This document shows, one piece after another, positions 1-7,895 of a stretch of 64,000 nt of DNA (its first letter is position 1; every line of letters begins with the position of its first letter). The notes beneath the pieces were generated by a model. That model was not told the DNA's origin, made no database searches, and was given only the letters and a program-made list of their open reading frames with translations. The position numbers and the translations under genes were made by a program. The stretch is taken from positions 5,728,501 through 5,792,500 of the forward strand of contig NZ_CP107968.1 of NCBI RefSeq assembly GCF_036084755.1, read 5' to 3'. The DNA comes from Streptomyces sp. NBC_00370 (GTDB lineage Bacteria; Actinomycetota; Actinomycetes; Streptomycetales; Streptomycetaceae).

Positions 1-214
1 GCAGGGGCGTACGGCGCATCGCGCGCTGTGCGCCCCTCCGTCGTCTCCGCACCGTCTCTACCGCTTGTTCCGTCCGTTTGTCACCCGAAGGTGCTAATCA
101 GTCGCATAATTCCGCTCGCCGACGCCCAACTCGCTAGCCTGACCGTCTGTTTGAGCCCTGCGAGGGCTGGGTGAGCCCCTGCCGGGGGCCGGGCCGAGGA
201 GGGGCGGCGACGCC

Positions 215-1720
215 GTGAGGGCCATACCGGGTGCGGCGCGCGCGTACATCTTGTGCACCGCGCTCTTCGCGACCCTCTGCGTGCTGCCCGCGCTGCGCCC
301 CGGCCGGCCGTCGCCCGTCCCCTGGGCGGCCGTCGTGCTGCTCGCCGCGCTGTACGCCTTCTGTGAGATGCCCGCCCGCTACCGGCTGCACTTCCCCGGC
401 CGCGGGCTCGGCGGGTCCGTACCCGTCGCGGCCGGATCGTTCTTCCCCGTCCTGCTCGCCGCCGCCTTCCTGCTGCCGCCGTCCGCCGCCGCGCTGGTCG
501 CCGTACCCGGCGCCGTGCTCGGCCGGGTCGAGCAGCGGCCCCGGGGCGCCCGGCGGACCTGGCGCGCCGCCCAGCTCGCCGTCGCCACCTGGGCCGCGGC
601 GCGGGCGCATCTGCTCTTCGGCGGGCCCGTCGCCCTCGGCGGCGGAGGGTACGGCCTCGCCGCCCCCGACTTCCCGTACGTCCTGCTGCCGGCCGGCGCC
701 GCGGCGCTCACGTTCTGTCTGGTGCTCGCCGCCCTGGACGGCGGCATCCTCGTCACCGCCGAGCGGCTGTCCGCCCGTACCGCCTGGCGCGGCCTGCTGC
801 CCCGCTCGCTGGCCTCGCACGGCGCGCACGGACTGGCCGGGCTGATGATGGCCGTCCTGTGGCGCAGTCCGTACGGGCCGCTCTCCGCGCTCTTCGTCCT
901 GCTGCCGATGTACATCTCCTGCTGGGTCTTCGCCCAGTACCACCGGGAGCGCGCCGCGCACCAGGCCACCATCAGGGCGCTCGTCCAGGCCGTCGACATC
1001 AAGGACAAGTACACGCGCGGCCACAGCGAACGCGTCGGCAGGGCGTCCGTGATGATCGCGCACGAGCTGGGCATGGAGCGCGAACGGCTGGAGGTCCTGC
1101 GGTTCGCCGGGATCCTGCACGACGTGGGCAAGCTCGGCGTCCCCACCCGGGTGCTCCGCAAGGAGGGCCCGCTCACCCCGGAGGAGCGCCGCGTCATCGA
1201 ACTGCACCCCGAGTACGGCCACGAGATGGTGCGCGGCATCGGTTTCCTCGGGGAGGCGCGCTCGGCGATCCTGCACCACCACGAACGGCTCGACGGCACC
1301 GGCTACCCGTACGGCCTCGTGGGGCGGCAGATTCCCGAGTTCGCCCGGGTGGTCGCCGTCGCCGACGCCTTCGACGCGATGACCTCCACCCGCTCCTACC
1401 GGCGGGCGCGGCCGGTGCGGACGGCCGTGGCCGAGCTGGAGCGGTGCGCGGGCAGCCAGTTCGACCCGGAGATGGTGCGGGCGCTGGTCAGGGCCCTGGA
1501 CCGGCACGGCTGGCAGACGGCGGTCACGGCGGACGACACGAACGCCGCGCGGAACATCGCGGCGGGTGCGGCGGCGTCCGACCTCGCCGCCGACCCCGAA
1601 GCCGAAACCGGAGCTGCGGCTGAGACCGGTCCTGCTCCCGAGGCCGACCCGCGCGGCAGCGTCCCGCCGCCCGCCCGTTCGACCACCGCAGGACGCACCC
1701 CGCGCGGCGGTACCCGGTGA
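215..1720 (+). CDS. Membrane-bound HD-GYP domain protein (predicted c-di-GMP phosphodiesterase)
   Basis: A 501-residue protein whose first ~235 residues are hydrophobic with several membrane segments and whose second half is an HD-GYP domain. The signature appears in order: HSERV (~270), HDVGK (~302), HPEYGH (~331), HHHERLDGTGYP (~353) and DAFDAMTS (~389), so the metal-binding core looks intact. The family hydrolyses cyclic di-GMP; that activity here is inferred. The tail after ~435 is Ala/Glu/Pro-rich and probably disordered. The GTG start has GAGGAGGGG 10 nt upstream. The stop overlaps the next gene by 4 nt (GTGA), implying translational coupling to a second, degenerate HD protein. Confidence 0.85.
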   Translation: MRAIPGAARAYILCTALFATLCVLPALRPGRPSPVPWAAVVLLAALYAFCEMPARYRLHFPGRGLGGSVPVAAGSFFPVLLAAAFLLPPSAAALVAVPGAVLGRVEQRPRGARRTWRAAQLAVATWAAARAHLLFGGPVALGGGGYGLAAPDFPYVLLPAGAAALTFCLVLAALDGGILVTAERLSARTAWRGLLPRSLASHGAHGLAGLMMAVLWRSPYGPLSALFVLLPMYISCWVFAQYHRERAAHQATIRALVQAVDIKDKYTRGHSERVGRASVMIAHELGMERERLEVLRFAGILHDVGKLGVPTRVLRKEGPLTPEERRVIELHPEYGHEMVRGIGFLGEARSAILHHHERLDGTGYPYGLVGRQIPEFARVVAVADAFDAMTSTRSYRRARPVRTAVAELERCAGSQFDPEMVRALVRALDRHGWQTAVTADDTNAARNIAAGAAASDLAADPEAETGAAAETGPAPEADPRGSVPPPARSTTAGRTPRGGTR

Positions 1721-3021
1721 GCGCCGCGGCCACGGCGGGCGCCGTCCCCCGCACCCGGCGGCGGGTGTCCCGTACCGTCGTCGCGGTCTACGGCGCCGCC
1801 GCGCTGCTCACCGCGGCCGGGCTCGGCTCCACGCTGTGGCGCGGCGTCACCGAACCCCGCGACGCGCTCGCCTTCGGGGTGCTCATCACCGTCGGCGAGC
1901 TGGCCCGCTGGGGCGCGCTGCCCGGTGAGCGCGAGCCGGCGCCGCTCGGTGCGGCGGGCGCGCTCGCTTACGCCCTGCTCGGCGCGAACGGCGGCCAGCC
2001 CACCAGCCACGGCGCGCTCCAGACGGTCGCCGTCGCCGTGGCCGCGGCGCTCGCCGGGTCCGTACCGCACATCGCGCGCGGCAGCGGCCCCGCGCTCGAC
2101 CACATGGTGCGCCGGGTGCTGACCGTCGGCTTCGCCGCCGTCTGCTTCCAGCCGCTCTACAACTCCGGCGGCTTCGGCGACCTGACCCGGCAGGGTCCCT
2201 ACTACGCCGCGCTGCTGCTCCTGCTGCTGGCGCTGACCGCCCTGTGCGACGCCGTGCTGGCCGCGCTGATGGCCCGCGCCCGCACGCACCACCCCTTCGG
2301 CCCCCTCCTCAGGGAGGAACTGCGGGCCCTGCTCGGCATCGGCTCCGCCGTGTGCGCCACCGGCGCTGTCATCGCGCTCGGGGTCGCCGTCGCCGGGCTC
2401 TGGGCGCTGCCGGTGTTCTGTGTGCCGCTGCTGCTCACGCACCTGTCGTTCCGGCGCTACGCGGCGGTCCGTACCACCTACGGCCAGACCATCGCCTCGC
2501 TGGCCCGCGCCACCGAGATCGCCGGGTACACCCCGCCAGGGCACGCCCGGCGGGTCGCCGAACTGAGCCGCGCCGTCGGCCGTGAGCTGGGCCTGTCGGG
2601 GCCTGACCTGACCGTGCTGGAGTACGCGGCGCTGATGCACGACATCGGCCAGCTCTCGCTGGTGGACCCCGTGCCCGAAGGGGCCACCGCCCTGCTGCCG
2701 GTCGCCGAGCAGCGCCGGATCGCGCTGCTCGGCGGGGCCGTCGTACGCCAGACCGGGGTGCCGGCGGCGGTGGCCGTCGTGGTCGAACGCCAGGCCGACC
2801 CCTACCGGGAACAGCCGCTGCCTGCCAGGATCGTCCGCGCCGTGAACGCGTACGACGATCTGACCGGGGAAGGGGCCGGAGAAGGAGCGGGCGCGAGCGG
2901 CGCGCTGAGCGCGCTGGAGCGGCTACGGCTGGGCACGGCGCACGACTACCAGCCCGAGGTGGTGGAATCCCTGGCACGCGTGCTGTCCCGGGGCGGTCTG
3001 ACGTCGGGCGGGGCTGGGTAA
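1717..3021 (+). CDS. Membrane protein with degenerate HD domain
   Basis: A 434-residue partner of the upstream HD-GYP protein, starting at the GTG inside its stop codon. The N-terminal ~245 residues contain many hydrophobic segments, and the C-terminal part aligns by eye with an HD domain: HARRV (~271), then MHDIGQ (~307), which keeps the HD pair but has Gln where the catalytic Lys of HDxGK is expected. The HHxE and GYP motifs are missing. It is probably not a c-di-GMP hydrolase; a structural or regulatory role beside the intact enzyme is inferred. Ala/Gly-rich tail. Confidence 0.75.
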   Translation: MSAAATAGAVPRTRRRVSRTVVAVYGAAALLTAAGLGSTLWRGVTEPRDALAFGVLITVGELARWGALPGEREPAPLGAAGALAYALLGANGGQPTSHGALQTVAVAVAAALAGSVPHIARGSGPALDHMVRRVLTVGFAAVCFQPLYNSGGFGDLTRQGPYYAALLLLLLALTALCDAVLAALMARARTHHPFGPLLREELRALLGIGSAVCATGAVIALGVAVAGLWALPVFCVPLLLTHLSFRRYAAVRTTYGQTIASLARATEIAGYTPPGHARRVAELSRAVGRELGLSGPDLTVLEYAALMHDIGQLSLVDPVPEGATALLPVAEQRRIALLGGAVVRQTGVPAAVAVVVERQADPYREQPLPARIVRAVNAYDDLTGEGAGEGAGASGALSALERLRLGTAHDYQPEVVESLARVLSRGGLTSGGAG

Positions 3022-3116
3022 CCCATGGGTAAGGAGCGGGCGTCCGACCCGGCATGGTTGGATGCGAAGAAGAGGGTGTCCGGGAGTATGGCCCGAGCGA
3101 CCGGCAGGCGGGAATC

Positions 3117-4121
3117 GTGAGGATCTTCGGGAAGGTACGGCATCGGCCATCCGCCTCGTGGCGGCAGGCCACCGACCGCGCGTTCACGCTGATCGGTGAC
3201 GGCCGGTACGAGGACGCGGGCGCGCTGCTGACGCGTGCGGCCGATCTGGAGCCCTGGCTCTCCGAGTCCTGGTTCAATCTGGCGCTGCTGCACAAGTTCC
3301 GGCACGACTGGGAGCAGGCGCGGGCGGCCGGACTGCGGGCCGTGGCCCTGCTCGACAAGGAGACCGGCGCCCCCGACTGGTGGAACGTGGGCATCGCGGC
3401 CACCGCGCTCCAGGACTGGCCGCTGGCCCGGCGCGCCTGGCAGGCGTACGGGCTGCGGGTGCCCGGCAATCCGCACAGCGCCGAGGCGAACGGCGAACCC
3501 GACGGGATGGAGCTGGGCAGCGCCGCTGTCCGGCTGTCGCCCGAGGGCGAGGCCGAGGTCGTCTGGGGCCGCAGACTCGACCCCGCGCGGATCGAGGTGC
3601 TGTCGATCCCGCTGCCCTCGTCGGGGCGGCGCTGGGGCGAGGTCGTCCTGCACGACGGCGTGCCCAACGGCGAGCGCACGACGGCGGCCGCCCCGGACGG
3701 CGCCACCCGCGCCTACCCGGTCTTCGACGAGATCGAGCTGTGGGCGCCCTCGCCCGTACCCACCTGGGTGGTGCTGCTGGAAGCGGCGACCGAGGACGAC
3801 AGGGACGCGCTGGAGCGGCTCGCCGCCGACGCGGGCTTCGCCGCAGAGGACTGGTCGTCGTCCGTACGGCTGCTGTGCCGGGCCTGCTCGGAGAGCCGGA
3901 TGCCGAGCGCCGAGGGCGACGGTGAGCATCTCGACCCGCACGACCACAGCGAGCCCGGCCATCCGGGGCCGCTCGGCCACCGCACGGCGGGCGAGCTGTG
4001 GGTGCCGGAGCGCGAATGCGGCATCGCGGCGCCGCAGGCCCTGGTGAAGGGCCTGCTGGACGGCTGGGTCGCGGACAGCCCCGAGACCCGTGAGTGGCGG
4101 GATCTCGAAGAAGTCTGCTGA
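3117..4121 (+). CDS. Tetratricopeptide-repeat protein
   Basis: A cytoplasmic protein of about 334 residues. The N-terminal ~120 residues are helical TPR-like repeats (GDGRYEDAGALL, WFNLALLHKFRHDWEQA, WWNVGIAATALQDWPLARRAW); the rest is a conserved-looking actinobacterial domain of unknown role with a CRACSESRMP segment. The GTG at 3117 is preferred over the upstream in-frame ATG at 3054, because the N-terminus then begins with the basic stretch MRIFGKVRHRPSASW and GGCGGGA precedes it. No enzymatic motif was recognised. It lies downstream of the HD pair and upstream of def, all on the same strand. Confidence 0.72.
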   Translation: MRIFGKVRHRPSASWRQATDRAFTLIGDGRYEDAGALLTRAADLEPWLSESWFNLALLHKFRHDWEQARAAGLRAVALLDKETGAPDWWNVGIAATALQDWPLARRAWQAYGLRVPGNPHSAEANGEPDGMELGSAAVRLSPEGEAEVVWGRRLDPARIEVLSIPLPSSGRRWGEVVLHDGVPNGERTTAAAPDGATRAYPVFDEIELWAPSPVPTWVVLLEAATEDDRDALERLAADAGFAAEDWSSSVRLLCRACSESRMPSAEGDGEHLDPHDHSEPGHPGPLGHRTAGELWVPERECGIAAPQALVKGLLDGWVADSPETREWRDLEEVC

Positions 4122-4231
4122 CGAACGACCGGAGCCTCCCGCGGCTGCGCTTAGGCTGTACGGGCACATCGTGCGGACCCGCGCGACGTGCGGGCAGCAG
4201 CATCGGGTACTGAGGAAGGCGTACTGCGGAC

Positions 4232-4885
4232 ATGGCGCAGCAGGAGACGGACCAGCGGATCGACAGTGAGGCCCCGGTGACGGACGGGGACGGGTTCGTC
4301 GACGACACCACGGACGCCGAGGCGCGCGAGCTGGCGCACCGGGAGCGCGGCACGGCCCGGCCGATCACCGTCGTCGGCAATCCCGTCCTGCACAAGGAAT
4401 GCCGGGACGTGACGGAGTTCGGCGACGAACTCGCCGCGCTCGTGGACGACATGTTCGCCAGCCAGCGCGCCGCCGAGGGCGTGGGCCTGGCCGCCAACCA
4501 GATCGGTGTCGACCTGAAGGTCTTCGTCTACGACTGCCTGGACGACGACGGTGTCCGGCACGTCGGCGCGGTCTGCAACCCCGTGCTGGTGGAGCTGCCG
4601 CCGGGGGAGCGGAACCTGGACGACTCCAACGAGGGCTGCCTGTCCGTGCCGACCGCGTACGCCGCGCTGCCGCGCCCCGACTACGCCGTCGTCACCGGCG
4701 TCGACCTGAAGGGCCGTCCGGTCAAGCTCCAGGGCACCGGGTACTTCTCCCGCTGCCTGCAGCACGAGACGGACCATCTGTACGGGTACCTCTACATCGA
4801 CCGGCTCTCCAAGCGCGACCGCAAGGACGCGCTGCGGCAGATGGCCGAGGGCACGGCGCGCTACGAGACCGTCCCCAACGACTGA
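4232..4885 (+). CDS. def: Peptide deformylase
   Basis: Removes the formyl group from the N-terminal methionine of nascent proteins; cytoplasmic and metal dependent. At 217 residues it has all three family motifs: GVGLAANQIG (~85), EGCLSVP (~132, metal-ligand Cys) and HETDH (~174, two His ligands and catalytic Glu). The first ~40 residues form an acidic extension common in actinobacterial deformylases. GAGGAAGG lies upstream of the ATG. The 3' end overlaps the convergent AraC-type gene by 25 bp. Confidence 0.95.
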   Translation: MAQQETDQRIDSEAPVTDGDGFVDDTTDAEARELAHRERGTARPITVVGNPVLHKECRDVTEFGDELAALVDDMFASQRAAEGVGLAANQIGVDLKVFVYDCLDDDGVRHVGAVCNPVLVELPPGERNLDDSNEGCLSVPTAYAALPRPDYAVVTGVDLKGRPVKLQGTGYFSRCLQHETDHLYGYLYIDRLSKRDRKDALRQMAEGTARYETVPND

Positions 4886-5862
4886 GCGCCCCCCGCCGCG
4901 CCGGCCGACGCGGGCACCCGGAAGGTGCGGCGGTAGGCGTTCGGGGTCGTCCCCAGCGTCCGCAGGAAGTGGTGGCGCAGCCCCGCCGCGCTGCCGAACC
5001 CGGAGCGCCCGGCCACGCTGTCCACCGTCTCGTCCGTCGCCTCCAGCAACTCCTGGGCGAACAACACCCGTTGACGCAGCAGCCAGCGATAGGGCGTCGT
5101 CCCCGTCTCCTGCTGGAAGCGGCGGGCGAAGGTGCGCGGCGACATATGCGCCTGCTCGGCCAGCTGCTCGACGGTCATCTCGCTGTCCAGATGCCGCTCC
5201 ATCCAGCCGAGCACGTCGGCGACCGTGTCGCAGCGGTCCCTGGGCAGCGGTCGCTCCACGAACTGCGCCTGGCCGCCGTCGCGGTGCGGCGGGACGACCA
5301 TGCGGCGGGCGACGGCGTTGGCGATCTCCGGGCCGTGCTCCAGCCGCAGCAGATGCAGACACGCGTCGATCCCGGCCGCTGTGCCGGCCGAGGTGATGAC
5401 GCGGCCGTCCTCCACGTACAGCCCGTCCTGCTCGACCTTGGCCTGCGGAAACGTCCGGGACAGCAGTTCGGTGTGGCTCCAGTGGCTGACGCACCGCCGC
5501 CCGTCGAGCAGCCCGGCGGCGCCCAGTACGAACACGCCCGAGCACACGCTGAGCACCCAGGCGCCGCGGTCGACGGCGCGGCGCAGCGCGTCGAGCAGTT
5601 CCTGCGGGTAGTCGCGCACGGCGTACGAGGCACCGGCCGGTACGGCGATCAGATCGGCCTCCTCCAGCCGGTCCAGGCCGTACAGGTCGCCGAGGGTGAA
5701 CCCGGCGTGGGTGCGCAGCACGGGACCTTCGGCGGACACCACGCCGAAGTCGTACACCGGCAGGCCTTCGTCACTCCGGTCGAGGCCGAACACCTCGCAG
5801 ATCACGCCGAGTTCGAAGGGATGAACGCCGTCGAGGAGGACCGTCGCCACGTTTTTCAGCAT
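4861..5862 (-). CDS. GlxA-type AraC family transcriptional regulator
   Basis: A 333-residue regulator with two domains: an N-terminal DJ-1/PfpI-like domain (~1-170) that keeps the nucleophile-elbow Cys in SVCSGVFVLGAAG, and a C-terminal AraC double helix-turn-helix (~215-320; MSPRTFARRFQQETG and GFGSAAGLRHHFLRTLG). The DJ-1 domain is usually a ligand sensor in this family; the ligand is unknown. The ATG giving MLKNVATVLLDG is chosen because it starts exactly at the first strand of the DJ-1 fold. It is divergent from a small membrane-protein gene, and a 7-bp inverted repeat lies just upstream of its start. Confidence 0.85.
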   Translation of the reverse strand: MLKNVATVLLDGVHPFELGVICEVFGLDRSDEGLPVYDFGVVSAEGPVLRTHAGFTLGDLYGLDRLEEADLIAVPAGASYAVRDYPQELLDALRRAVDRGAWVLSVCSGVFVLGAAGLLDGRRCVSHWSHTELLSRTFPQAKVEQDGLYVEDGRVITSAGTAAGIDACLHLLRLEHGPEIANAVARRMVVPPHRDGGQAQFVERPLPRDRCDTVADVLGWMERHLDSEMTVEQLAEQAHMSPRTFARRFQQETGTTPYRWLLRQRVLFAQELLEATDETVDSVAGRSGFGSAAGLRHHFLRTLGTTPNAYRRTFRVPASAGAAGGAQSLGTVS

Positions 5863-5872
5863 GGCACCAAGT

Positions 5873-5909
5873 GTGGCAGCAATTCGATGCTTGATGACAG
5901 TCCTGCCAC
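5873..5909. promoter_or_regulatory. Inverted repeat, possible AraC-family operator
   Basis: GTGGCAG (5873-5879) and CTGCCAC (5903-5909) form a perfect 7-bp inverted repeat with centres 30 bp apart, about three helical turns. It lies 10 bp upstream of the GlxA-type regulator start and before the divergent small-protein gene. Position and spacing suit an autoregulatory site; that role is inferred. Confidence 0.35.
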
Positions 5910-5944
5910 TGCTTTTCCTGGGGCCGAGCGACGACAGTGAAGAC

Positions 5945-6133
5945 ATGGACACCTTCCTCACCATTCTCGCCCTGATCGCCCTCTTCGTCCTCCTCGCGCT
6001 GCCCCCGCTGTACTGGCACGTCAAGGACCGCGCGACCGACCGCCGGGTCCGGCTGGCCCGCATCGACCACGAGCTGCGCGAGCTGCACGAGCGCCGCAGC
6101 CCGAACCGCGACGACTACTCGCGCACCAACTGA
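5945..6133 (+). CDS. Small single-pass membrane protein
   Basis: A 62-residue protein: one N-terminal transmembrane helix (TFLTILALIALFVLLALPP) followed by a charged tail (RLARIDHELRELHERR) that could form a short coiled coil. The start at the ATG of MDTF places the helix at the N-terminus; an in-frame ATG at 5894 would add 17 residues. No family recognised. Its 3' end overlaps the convergent DUF2809 gene by 19 bp. Confidence 0.6.
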   Translation: MDTFLTILALIALFVLLALPPLYWHVKDRATDRRVRLARIDHELRELHERRSPNRDDYSRTN

Positions 6134-6546
6134 GTGTCGCGGTTCCGGTCCGGGCGCCGGCCGAGCGCGGCGTGCACCGCCCACCCGGCCGCCGCGCCGA
6201 CCCCGTACCAGAACAGATCGGGCGCGTTGAACGTGGAGCCGAGGACGAGCCGCGCGATCTCACTGCGCGCGGCCAACTCGGCAGGTACGTCGGTCAGTTG
6301 CAGCAACTCGACACCACAACTGACCGCGAGAGCGACCAACGCGGCCGTCAGCGGCCTGACGCGGGGAGCGACGACCACCACCAGCGCCTGCACAAGCACG
6401 GTGTAGAGCGCGTCCCCCGTGTACTTGGCGGCGTCGCCGGACCCCACGCTCCGCACCCCCAGCCCGGCCGCCACGGTCAGCACCGCGCAGACCCCGGCCA
6501 CGAGACACGTCCCCCTGAGCGTCCCTGGCCGCACCCGGCGCCTCAC
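6115..6546 (-). CDS. DUF2809 family membrane protein
   Basis: A 143-residue integral membrane protein with about four hydrophobic segments and DUF2809 landmarks: GDALYTVLV (~44), GVELLQLTDVP (~78) and GSTFNAPDLFWYGVGAAAG (~103). Function unknown. Its GTG start overlaps the stop of the upstream XRE-cupin regulator by 4 nt, so the two are translated as a unit and the regulator probably controls it. Confidence 0.75.
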   Translation of the reverse strand: MRRRVRPGTLRGTCLVAGVCAVLTVAAGLGVRSVGSGDAAKYTGDALYTVLVQALVVVVAPRVRPLTAALVALAVSCGVELLQLTDVPAELAARSEIARLVLGSTFNAPDLFWYGVGAAAGWAVHAALGRRPDRNRDTQLVRE

Positions 6547-7142
6547 GTTTGCGGCTCGCCGGGCCGGTAGCTGGCCCTGATGTGGACGCGTTCGCCCTGG
6601 GGGCCCAGGATGCTGAGGAACTCCACCGCGTGTTCGTCGGCATTGCCGAACCAGTGCGGCAGATGCGTGTCGAACTCCGCGGCCTCACCCTCCGTGAGGA
6701 TGAAGTCCTCGTCGCCGAGGACGACGCGCAGCCGCCCGCGCAGGACGTACAGCCAGTGGTAGCCCTCGTGCGAGCGCGGATCGGGTTCGCGGCCGTCGGT
6801 CAGACCGGCCGGCATGATGTGCTTGAACGCCTGCGGGCCGCCGGGTTTGCGGGTCAGCGGTACGACGGTCATGCCGTACCGGGTGAAGGGCCGCGGGTAC
6901 ACCCGCGGATCAAGATCGGCCGGAGCGCCGATCAGCTCGTCGACCGGCACCTGATAGGCCCTCGCCAGCGGCAGCAGGAGTTCGAGGCCCGGCTTGCGGT
7001 GGCCGGACTCCAGCCGGGAGAGCGTGCTGACCGGGATGCCGGTGATCTCCGACAGTGCGGTCAGGGTGACGCCGCGCCGCGTGCGCAAGGCGCGCAGCCG
7101 GGGCCCGACCGCCGCCAGCACCGCGCCGAATTCGTCGCTCAT
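6543..7142 (-). CDS. XRE family regulator with C-terminal cupin domain
   Basis: A 199-residue regulator. Residues ~10-65 form an XRE helix-turn-helix (LRALRTRRGVTLTALSEITG, VSTLSRLESGHRKP), and ~110-190 a cupin barrel (GYHWLYVLRGRLRVVLGDED, LPHWFGNADEHAVEFLSILG). Members of this class bind DNA through the N-terminus and sense a small molecule in the cupin; the ligand is unknown. The ATG start gives MSDEFGAVLAAVGPRL directly before the first helix. The gene is divergent from a methyltransferase and coupled to the DUF2809 gene by a 4-nt overlap. Confidence 0.85.
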   Translation of the reverse strand: MSDEFGAVLAAVGPRLRALRTRRGVTLTALSEITGIPVSTLSRLESGHRKPGLELLLPLARAYQVPVDELIGAPADLDPRVYPRPFTRYGMTVVPLTRKPGGPQAFKHIMPAGLTDGREPDPRSHEGYHWLYVLRGRLRVVLGDEDFILTEGEAAEFDTHLPHWFGNADEHAVEFLSILGPQGERVHIRASYRPGEPQT

Positions 7143-7160
7143 GCAACCACGGTGCCCGTG

Positions 7161-7187
7161 TTTTGCCATTTCCGCAAAGAGCTTTGC
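7161..7187. promoter_or_regulatory. TTTGC/GCAAA repeat cluster, candidate XRE-cupin operator
   Basis: TTTTGC at 7161-7166 is followed by the near-palindrome GCAAAGAGCTTTGC at 7174-7187 (6-bp arms, 2-bp spacer), giving three alternating half-sites. It lies 19-45 bp upstream of the XRE-cupin start and between it and the divergent methyltransferase gene, as expected for an autoregulatory operator. Confidence 0.4.
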
Positions 7188-7274
7188 CCGAATGCCGTTC
7201 CGAGCGCATCGTTGCGTCGCAGTCACCGCACAGTCAGGACGCAGCCGTCCCGAAGCGACGAAAGGCCGACCCCC

Positions 7275-7877
7275 ATGGATGCCCAGGGCTGGAACGACAT
7301 GTACCGCAGCCGCGAGCAGCTGTTCAGCGGCAACCCCAACGGGGTGCTCGTCGCCGAGACCGCGGAACTGCCGCCCGGCCGGGCGCTCGACGCCGGGTGC
7401 GGCGAAGGCGCCGACGCGCTCTGGCTGGCCCGGCGCGGCTGGCAGGTCACCGGGGTCGACATCGCCGAGACCGCCCTGCGGCGCGCGGCGGCGGCGGGCA
7501 CCGACGTCGAGGACCGGGTGACCTGGAGACGCGCCGACCTCAGCACCACACCGCCCCCGGCGGACGCCTTCGACCTGGTGTCCGTCCAGTACTTCCCGCT
7601 GCGCCGCACGCCGGACCACGCGGCGCTGCGCGACCTCCTGGCCGCCGTCGCCCCCGGCGGCACCCTGCTCTTCGTCAGCCATGACCTCGCCGACCTGACC
7701 CACCGGGAGGGCGACGACTTCGACCCCGCCGACTACTACCAGCCCGGCGACGTCCCGCCGCTCCTCGGCCCCGGCTGGGACGTCCTGGTCGACGAGACCC
7801 GTCCGCGCGCCGTCCCGCCCCCGGCCGGCACCCACCACACCCACGACACCGTCCTGCGGGCGCTGCGCCGGCCGTGA
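7275..7877 (+). CDS. Class I SAM-dependent methyltransferase
   Basis: A 200-residue soluble methyltransferase. Motif I is ALDAGCGEGADALWLARRG (~37), the acidic end of strand 2 is VTGVDIAE (~59), motif II is DLVSVQYFPLR (~98) and a later strand is GGTLLFVSHD (~129). Substrate unknown; the compact size resembles the TPMT/TehB-like group, but nothing decisive is seen. Divergent from the XRE-cupin gene and convergent with nrdB, 18 bp away. Confidence 0.82.
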   Translation: MDAQGWNDMYRSREQLFSGNPNGVLVAETAELPPGRALDAGCGEGADALWLARRGWQVTGVDIAETALRRAAAAGTDVEDRVTWRRADLSTTPPPADAFDLVSVQYFPLRRTPDHAALRDLLAAVAPGGTLLFVSHDLADLTHREGDDFDPADYYQPGDVPPLLGPGWDVLVDETRPRAVPPPAGTHHTHDTVLRALRRP

Positions 7878-7895
7878 GCGGTCCCTTGCCGCGGC

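Noticed and set aside
1..214. Gene or RNA gene at the left edge
   Set aside because: Only a short hairpin (AGCCCT-GCG-AGGGCT, 154-168) and the promoter/leader of the HD-GYP gene were seen; no coding frame with a start signal.
134..1507. Long open frames on the strand opposite the HD-GYP gene, and similar long frames opposite most genes
   Set aside because: High GC keeps stops rare in the wrong frames. These have Arg/Pro/Gly-rich translations, no ribosome-binding sites, and lie fully across well-supported genes with family motifs.
5871..5880. AdpA binding site near the GlxA-type gene
   Set aside because: TGGCAGCAAT fails the TGGCSNGWWY consensus at two defined positions.
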